Source of the DNA: Prevotella sp. UBA4376
GTDB taxonomy: Bacteria > Bacteroidota > Bacteroidia > Bacteroidales > Bacteroidaceae
Length of the DNA: 13,360 nucleotides
Direction: 5' to 3'
NCBI GenBank assembly: GCA_002391185.1
Contig: DGRY01000074.1
Span: 9,253 to 22,612, forward strand
The notes under the pieces were generated by a model. The model made no database searches. It saw nothing but the letters and a program-made list of their open reading frames with translations, and had not been told where the DNA came from. The position numbers and the translations under genes are program-made. How positions within the stretch are numbered: the stretch's first letter is position 1; the number at the start of each line of letters is the position of its first letter. Below, one piece after another: positions 8,460-13,360 of the stretch.

Positions 8460-10810
8460 AAAAGATATTTACTACATTAGCTCTTGCGATAATATCATTA
8501 ACTACGTTTGCACAAGCAGCAACGGATAAATATACCATCAACACAACTGATGGTAATAGTACTACACATATAATTAATGTCGAAAATCACTTAAAGTTCA
8601 CCGATGCCAACACATTAGTGAACTATATAACTGGATTTGAAGAATTGGGAACACATTCAACATGGAATGTTGATAATATTAAAAGTATCACATTTGATAT
8701 TGCACACAACAGTCAAATAGATGTTACTGGTGTTAATCTTGCTGATGCTAATGCTACCGACGCCACAAAGAAACTATACAAATACCTGCAACTTATTTAC
8801 GGGAACAAGATTTTATCAGGTATCATGGCTTATGTTGCCTGGAATCATAAGGAAGCCGATAAGATACATGCTCTTACGGGCAAATATCCTGCTATAAACT
8901 GCTATGATTTCATACACATTGGCGTACCAGAAAACAATGGCTGGATTAATTATAACGATATAACACCTGTCACTAAATGGGCTGAAGCTGGAGGCATTGT
9001 CAACCTAATGTGGCATTTCAATGTACCTGTAAACGAGAATACCGTTATCGGAACAAATGGCAGCGGTTTAGCAATAAAGTCACAAGACACCAATTTCAAG
9101 GCAGCTAACGCACTTATTACAGGCACATGGGAAAACACTTTCTTTATGCAACAGCTTGAAAAGGTTGCCAATGTAATTCTCAAACTACAAGACGCAGGCG
9201 TTGTTGCTCTATGGCGACCTTTCCATGAAGCTGCAGGTAATGCAACACTTAAAAGTGTAGCCGACTGGGGAAAAGCATGGTTCTGGTGGGGAGAAGATGG
9301 TGCAGAAACCTACAAAGAACTGTGGAGGATAATGTTCAACTACTTTACCAATAAAGGTATCCATAACTTAATATGGGAATGGACTTCACAAAACTATAAT
9401 GGCAATTCTGAGCAGTTTTACAATGATTCCGACTGGTATCCCGGCGATGAATACGTTGATATCATTGGACGTGATCTTTATGGATACGATGCTGAAAGCC
9501 AAGCAACAGAATACTCACAGCTAAAAGCCCTCTACCCTACCAAAATGATTACGCTATCTGAATGTGGTTCAAATAAAGAGAATAGTACTGTAATCCCAAC
9601 CGCTGATATAGCTGAAGCATGGAATGCAGGAGCAAAATGGTTGAACTTTATGCCTTGGTATGGCGAAAATATGCCTTCTGACGAATGGTGGAATAAAGTC
9701 ATGGATGAGGAAGTTGTTATAACACGAGATGAAGTGAATCAAAATGTAACTTACATCGAAGAAACTGCACTGAGTGCTGTAAACAACTTTGGCTTGGGAT
9801 GGAATCTTGGCAACACTCTTGAAACTAACGGTGCTTGGATTGGTAATCACCAAGAATATTCAAAATACGAAACAGCATGGGGCCAGCCACTAACAACACA
9901 GGCTATGTTTACCTTCCTAAAGAAAAATGGGTTCAATGCTGTAAGAATACCTGTTACATGGATACAACACATGGATGATGAAGGAAATGTAGATGCTGAT
10001 TGGATGGCTCGTGTAAAAGAAGTTGTTGACTATGCTATGAACGCAGGACTATATACCATTATAAATGTTCATCACGACACTGGTGCTGGAGAATTGGCTT
10101 GGATAAAGGCTGATACAGAGGTTTACAATAATACAAAAGATAAGTTCAAAAAACTATGGACTCAAATTGCAAATACCTTTGCAGAATATGACCAACATCT
10201 GATTTTTGAAGGATATAATGAAATGCTCGACAATAGCAACACATGGAACGAACCTAAGGCTTCATCTGGTTACACAGCATTGAACAACTATGCACAAGAC
10301 TTTGTTAATGCTGTTCGCGCAACAGGTGGAAACAATACAACACGAAACCTTATTGTAAACACTTATGCTGCAGCTAATGGCAGTAATGTGCTTAACAACT
10401 TCACCATACCAACAGATATAGTTGCTAATCATCTGATTGCAGAAGTACATTCATACGATCCATGGAACTTCATAAACACTCATACCACATGGGATAGCTA
10501 TTGTCAGAATACTCTAAAAGGTATATTCACAGATTTGAATAATAAATTCACCAATATTCCATATATCATTGGTGAATATGGTACTTCTGGTGATGCAGAC
10601 GAAAGTGGTAACGAAACTGTCGTAAGTAAAAAGTCACCTGCAGCAAAGATTCAAATGGCTGCTGACCAAGCTGCAAATATGGTAAGTCTGTGCAAACAAA
10701 ACAATTCTGCTTCATTCTATTGGATGAGTATCTTTGATGGTACTGACCGTTCTGTACCTCAATGGAGTTTACCAACTGTTGTAGAAGCAATGCAGAAAGC
10801 TAACGAATAA
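8456..10810 (+). CDS. Bifunctional secreted glycoside hydrolase: GH26 beta-mannanase fused to a GH5 (GH5_4-like) endo-glucanase/mannanase
   Basis: The 784-residue product carries two catalytic domains. A signal peptide (MKKIFTTLALAIISLTTFAQA) without a lipobox is followed by a short module (about 22-82) ending in DNIKSITF. GH26 spans about 90-425: TGKYPAI, the substrate-site NLMWHF, WRPFHEAAG with acid/base Glu258, WFWWGEDG, and ITLSECGS with nucleophile Glu369. GH5 spans about 434-784: GLGWNLGNTLE, NAVRIPVTW, INVHHD, LIFEGYNEM with acid/base Glu589, EVHSYDPW, and YIIGEYGTSG with nucleophile Glu707, ending in a YWMSIFDGTDRS region. The GNTLE/RIPVTW/FEGYNE pattern points to subfamily GH5_4, whose members cut beta-glucan, xyloglucan or glucomannan; the subfamily call is by eye. 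GH26-GH5 pairings are known among ruminal Prevotella mannanase/endoglucanases. All four catalytic Glu are present, so both domains should be active. The start overlaps the upstream stop by 4 bp (ATGA). Glucomannan is the most economical common substrate. Confidence 0.93.
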   Translation: MKKIFTTLALAIISLTTFAQAATDKYTINTTDGNSTTHIINVENHLKFTDANTLVNYITGFEELGTHSTWNVDNIKSITFDIAHNSQIDVTGVNLADANATDATKKLYKYLQLIYGNKILSGIMAYVAWNHKEADKIHALTGKYPAINCYDFIHIGVPENNGWINYNDITPVTKWAEAGGIVNLMWHFNVPVNENTVIGTNGSGLAIKSQDTNFKAANALITGTWENTFFMQQLEKVANVILKLQDAGVVALWRPFHEAAGNATLKSVADWGKAWFWWGEDGAETYKELWRIMFNYFTNKGIHNLIWEWTSQNYNGNSEQFYNDSDWYPGDEYVDIIGRDLYGYDAESQATEYSQLKALYPTKMITLSECGSNKENSTVIPTADIAEAWNAGAKWLNFMPWYGENMPSDEWWNKVMDEEVVITRDEVNQNVTYIEETALSAVNNFGLGWNLGNTLETNGAWIGNHQEYSKYETAWGQPLTTQAMFTFLKKNGFNAVRIPVTWIQHMDDEGNVDADWMARVKEVVDYAMNAGLYTIINVHHDTGAGELAWIKADTEVYNNTKDKFKKLWTQIANTFAEYDQHLIFEGYNEMLDNSNTWNEPKASSGYTALNNYAQDFVNAVRATGGNNTTRNLIVNTYAAANGSNVLNNFTIPTDIVANHLIAEVHSYDPWNFINTHTTWDSYCQNTLKGIFTDLNNKFTNIPYIIGEYGTSGDADESGNETVVSKKSPAAKIQMAADQAANMVSLCKQNNSASFYWMSIFDGTDRSVPQWSLPTVVEAMQKANE

Positions 10811-10828
10811 AGAAAAACAGTTAAGACA

Positions 10829-11872
10829 ATGAGTAAAACAAAGATTATAATAATAACATTCGTAATTCTTCTTGCTGCTTGTTCAAGTAACAAGAAAAAA
10901 AGCTATGAAGAATATGCTTTTTCTGGTCGTACTACAAGAACAGAAAATATGCTTACTAACTTAACACGATTCACGCAAAAAGGTGTTATCATTGGGCAAG
11001 TATATGGTACTATCCAAGGCATAGGATGGAGTTGTGATAGTGCAAGAAGTGATATTAATAGTATCTGCAACGATAATCCTGCTGTTGTTAGTTACGAACT
11101 TGCAGGTATAGAATCAGGGAAAAAACAAAATAAAGACAACCTTCCTTTTACTGCAATAAAGAAAAATGTTATTGACTTTTTCCATCATGGAGGATTAGTC
11201 ATTATGAATTGGACTTGCCCTGAAAATGCAAACACTGAAAATATGCTTAAAGAAGAAGTAAAACAAGTAGCATATTATTTGAATAGCCTTGAAGACGGGT
11301 ATGGTTTTAAAGTTCCTGTAATACTAAATATCATGCCTATTGATGGTAAATCATGGTATTGCAAGCTTAACAAAGAAGAATACAACAACTTATATAAAGA
11401 AATAAAAGATTTGCTTGAAGACTATGACGTTAAGAGCATTGTCTGGGGGTATTCTGAAACATTTAAGAATGACAATTCTTTCTTAAAGCTATTCACAAAT
11501 GAAGCTGAGGTTATAAATATAAACTATACAGATAATAATACTGTCAAAGCAAATGATTATTCAAGCAACTTGAAACAGATTCTTTCCAAGGCCGTTTCGT
11601 TTGCACAAGACAACAATAAACCAATAGGTTTAACAACAGGAATTGAAGGTATTCCATATAATAATTTTTTCTCAGAAACACTTCTTCCTATAATCAAACA
11701 ATACAGACTATCATATTTGATGTTTGGAAGAAACTATGGTGAATATAAAGATGGACATTTTTTTACACCATACCCAGGAGGAAATAATGATATTATTAGT
11801 GATTTTATTACCTTCTATAATGACGAAAGTACTATATTCCGTAATAAGCTCAATGGATTATATCTTAAATAA
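10829..11872 (+). CDS. GH26-family lipoprotein lacking both catalytic glutamates (probable pseudoenzyme)
   Basis: The 347-residue product has a lipoprotein signal peptide with lipobox LAAC (Cys18), followed by SSNKKKSYEE. Lys rather than acidic residues follow the Cys, so surface export is not favoured and a periplasm-facing anchor is more likely. The fold is recognisably GH26: IIGQVYG and GIGWSCDSARSD (about 54-75), NPAVVSYEL (83-91), HHGGLVIMNW (119-128), EGIP (273-276), LLPII (285-289) and a C-terminal PYPGGNNDIISDFITFYND. Where GH26 mannanases have W-H, this protein has NWTCPEN; where they have RPxHE with the acid/base, it has NIMPI (167-171); where they have LTETGxEGIP with the nucleophile, it has LTTGIEGIP (268-276), as if the Glu codon was deleted; and WRN is GRN. 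The frame is intact. A non-catalytic mannan-binding or scaffolding role is inferred. It lies 18 bp after the GH26-GH5 gene. Sampled rows are more AT-rich than in the susC/susD genes. Confidence 0.85.
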   Translation: MSKTKIIIITFVILLAACSSNKKKSYEEYAFSGRTTRTENMLTNLTRFTQKGVIIGQVYGTIQGIGWSCDSARSDINSICNDNPAVVSYELAGIESGKKQNKDNLPFTAIKKNVIDFFHHGGLVIMNWTCPENANTENMLKEEVKQVAYYLNSLEDGYGFKVPVILNIMPIDGKSWYCKLNKEEYNNLYKEIKDLLEDYDVKSIVWGYSETFKNDNSFLKLFTNEAEVININYTDNNTVKANDYSSNLKQILSKAVSFAQDNNKPIGLTTGIEGIPYNNFFSETLLPIIKQYRLSYLMFGRNYGEYKDGHFFTPYPGGNNDIISDFITFYNDESTIFRNKLNGLYLK

Positions 11873-11909
11873 GCATTTTTCTTACATATCACCCCATAAA
11901 CAGTGAAAA

Positions 11910-11923
11910 GATTTTATAAAATC
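11910..11923. other. 14-bp perfect palindrome in the leader before the GH5_7 gene
   Basis: GATTTTATAAAATC reads the same on both strands. It lies in the 81-bp AT-rich gap between the GH26-like lipoprotein gene and the ATG at 11954, the second longest non-coding stretch between genes here. The 9-mer CCCCATAAA occurs on both sides of it, at 11892-11900 and 11936-11944. No Bacteroidota -7 box (TAnnTTTG) is visible. It could be an operator or chance symmetry in AT-rich DNA. Confidence 0.3.
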
Positions 11924-11953
11924 ATTAAAAATAATCCCCATAAAAATACGTAT

Positions 11954-13219
11954 ATGAAAAAATTACTAATTATATTATTATCCTTTATGTGTATAAGTTC
12001 TTTTGCCGCTGATAATTTCGTAAAAGTTGAAAATGGTCGTTTCATTCGTGACGGCAAACCGTATTATTATATTGGAACCAACTTTTGGTATGGGGCAATA
12101 CTTGGTAGTACAGGAACAGGCGGCAACAGACAACGTCTTATTAAAGAACTTGATGCCATGAAGAAAAACGGTATCGACAACCTTAGAATTCTTGTTGGTT
12201 CAGATGGCGAAGAAGGTTCACCTGTTAAGGTACAACCCACTCTCCAAAAGTCACCGAATGTTTATAATGACAGTATTCTTGATGGTCTTGATTTCCTTTT
12301 GAAAGAAATGGGCAAAAGAAAGATGTTAGCTGTTCTGTATTTGAATAATTCTTGGGAATGGAGCGGTGGATATGGTTATTATCTTGAACAAGCTGGATGT
12401 GGACCAATTCCTCTTACATCAAGAGACGGCTACCCTGCATTCATGAAATATTGTTCTCAATTCGCAACTAATACTAAAGCCCAACAATTATTTTACGAAT
12501 ATGTTCGTTTTATACTTGGCAGGACGAATCGTTATACAGGAAAGAAATATGTTGACGATACAGCTATCATGAGTTGGCAAATAGGAAATGAACCACGAGC
12601 ATTTGATAAGAACGTTTTACCACAATTTGAAAAATGGTTGAGTGAAACATCAGCATTAATACGCAGTTTAGATAAAAATCATCTTATTAGTGTTGGTTCT
12701 GAAGGCGCTTGGGGATGCGAAAATGATATTTCATGTTGGGAACGTATCTGTTCAGACAAGAATATAGATTATTGCAATGTACACCTATGGCCTTACAACT
12801 GGGGATGGGCACATAAAGAAACATTACTTGAAGACTTAGATATTAGCTGTAAAAACACAGAAGAATATATCAATATGCATCTTGCTGTTTGTGAGCGAAT
12901 AAACAAGCCTCTTGTGATGGAAGAGTTTGGCTACCCACGTGATGGTTTCTCTTTCTCAACAAAATCATCTACGATAGCCAGAAACAAATATTACAAATTT
13001 GTATTCTCACTTGTAGGAAATGATAAATGCGGTCTTTTTGCTGGTTGTAATTTCTGGGGATGGGGTGGTTTTGCAAAGCCAAAACATGAGAATTGGATTC
13101 CTGGAGACGACTACACTGGTGACCCTGCACAAGAACAACAGGGCCTTAATTCTGTATTTATAACAGATAAAGAAACACTAAATATTGTGAAGAAAGAAGC
13201 AAAAAGACTTAAACAATAA
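11954..13219 (+). CDS. Secreted endo-beta-1,4-mannanase, GH5 subfamily 7 type
   Basis: This enzyme hydrolyses internal beta-1,4-mannosidic bonds of mannan, galactomannan or glucomannan with retention of configuration. From the ATG at 11954 the product is 421 residues, a single-domain length usual for GH5_7. That start gives a clean signal peptide (MKKLLIILLSFMCISSFA, cleavage near 18) with no proper lipobox, so a periplasmic or secreted protein is expected. A GTG at 11903 would add 17 Asn/Lys-rich residues before the signal and is rejected. Family features: FVKVENGRFIRDGKPYYYIGTN at the N-terminus (residues 22-43, in two abutting blocks), NLRILVG, NSWEWSGGYGYYLE, MSWQIGNEPR with acid/base Glu213, VHLWPYNWGWA, VMEEFGYPRD with nucleophile Glu324, and CNFWGWGG with the substrate-platform Trp. 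It is the last gene of the visible cluster, 81 bp after the GH26-like gene, so either a readthrough member of the operon or separately initiated. Confidence 0.94.
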   Translation: MKKLLIILLSFMCISSFAADNFVKVENGRFIRDGKPYYYIGTNFWYGAILGSTGTGGNRQRLIKELDAMKKNGIDNLRILVGSDGEEGSPVKVQPTLQKSPNVYNDSILDGLDFLLKEMGKRKMLAVLYLNNSWEWSGGYGYYLEQAGCGPIPLTSRDGYPAFMKYCSQFATNTKAQQLFYEYVRFILGRTNRYTGKKYVDDTAIMSWQIGNEPRAFDKNVLPQFEKWLSETSALIRSLDKNHLISVGSEGAWGCENDISCWERICSDKNIDYCNVHLWPYNWGWAHKETLLEDLDISCKNTEEYINMHLAVCERINKPLVMEEFGYPRDGFSFSTKSSTIARNKYYKFVFSLVGNDKCGLFAGCNFWGWGGFAKPKHENWIPGDDYTGDPAQEQQGLNSVFITDKETLNIVKKEAKRLKQ

Positions 13220-13278
13220 CACGGCAACCCAAAATAGTCGTAAACACTAAAACAGACAACACAATTCAGCGAATTAAA

Positions 13279-13360
13279 TATATCATAACCATACTACTAC
13301 CATACTATAACTATACTATAACTATACTATAACCATACTATAACTATACTATAACCATAC
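13279..13360. repeat. 11-bp tandem repeat array, unit (T/C)ATACTATAAC, truncated by window end
   Basis: Five perfect units run from 13301 to 13355, starting with C, T, T, C, T in order, and a sixth begins at 13356 and is cut by the window edge. Two degenerate units lead in at 13279-13289 (two mismatches) and 13290-13300. The only variable position in the perfect units is the first base. The array lies 59 bases after the mannanase stop. The 59 bases between (13220-13278) show no hairpin terminator, promoter box or coding potential that I can recognise. Confidence 0.9.

Noticed and set aside
10829..11872. Calling the GH26-like gene a pseudogene
   Set aside because: The frame is uninterrupted, with an intact signal peptide, lipobox and complete C-terminus; only catalytic residues are lost, so a protein-level pseudoenzyme is the better description.
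11903..11953. GTG at 11903 as the start of the GH5_7 gene
   Set aside because: It adds 17 polar, Asn/Lys-rich residues in front of a normal signal peptide that begins at the ATG at 11954.
13279..13360. CRISPR array at the window end
   Set aside because: The units are 11 bp and directly adjacent, with no spacers, so this is a simple tandem repeat.

Overview
The window looks like part of a chromosome from a Bacteroidales bacterium, most likely a Prevotella-type gut or rumen species. The reasons are a SusC/SusD pair, Bacteroidota-style lipoproteins (short signal peptide, then Cys and acidic residues), very weak Shine-Dalgarno signals, an AT-rich composition and a type IX secretion (T9SS)-like tail on one small protein. 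The species call is inference; there is no rRNA or other phylogenetic marker.

All eight genes lie on the + strand and form one polysaccharide utilization locus (PUL), probably for beta-mannan or glucomannan. Order: (1) susC-like TonB-dependent transporter, cut at its 5' end by the window edge (1-2757); (2) susD-like lipoprotein (2778-4517); (3) two-TIG surface glycan-binding lipoprotein (4544-5887); (4) a longer six-TIG lipoprotein with a C-terminal beta-rich putative binding module (5907-7934); (5) a strong intercistronic hairpin followed by TTTT (7956-7990); (6) a 149-residue secreted protein ending in a T9SS-like tail (8010-8459); (7) overlapping it by ATGA, a fused GH26-GH5 two-catalytic-domain enzyme (8456-10810); (8) a GH26-related lipoprotein that has lost both catalytic glutamates (10829-11872); (9) a GH5_7-type endo-beta-mannanase (11954-13219). 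The last 82 bases are an array of 11-bp tandem repeats that runs off the window.

Working model, inferred from known Sus-like systems: the TIG lipoproteins and SusD capture mannan or glucomannan at the cell surface, SusC imports oligosaccharides using TonB energy, and the GH26-GH5 and GH5_7 enzymes cut the beta-1,4-mannosyl or glucosyl-mannosyl backbone. No regulator (HTCS, SusR, ECF/anti-sigma), exo-mannosidase, GH130 phosphorylase, epimerase, alpha-galactosidase or esterase is present in the window; such functions would have to be encoded outside it.

The most unusual points are the apparent GH26 pseudoenzyme kept as an intact lipoprotein gene, the lack of any recognisable surface-anchored active endo-enzyme, the stand-alone T9SS-like tail protein translationally coupled to the bifunctional enzyme, and the terminator-like hairpin separating binding and transport genes from enzyme genes. 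I found no tRNA, rRNA, CRISPR array, transposase or integrase.
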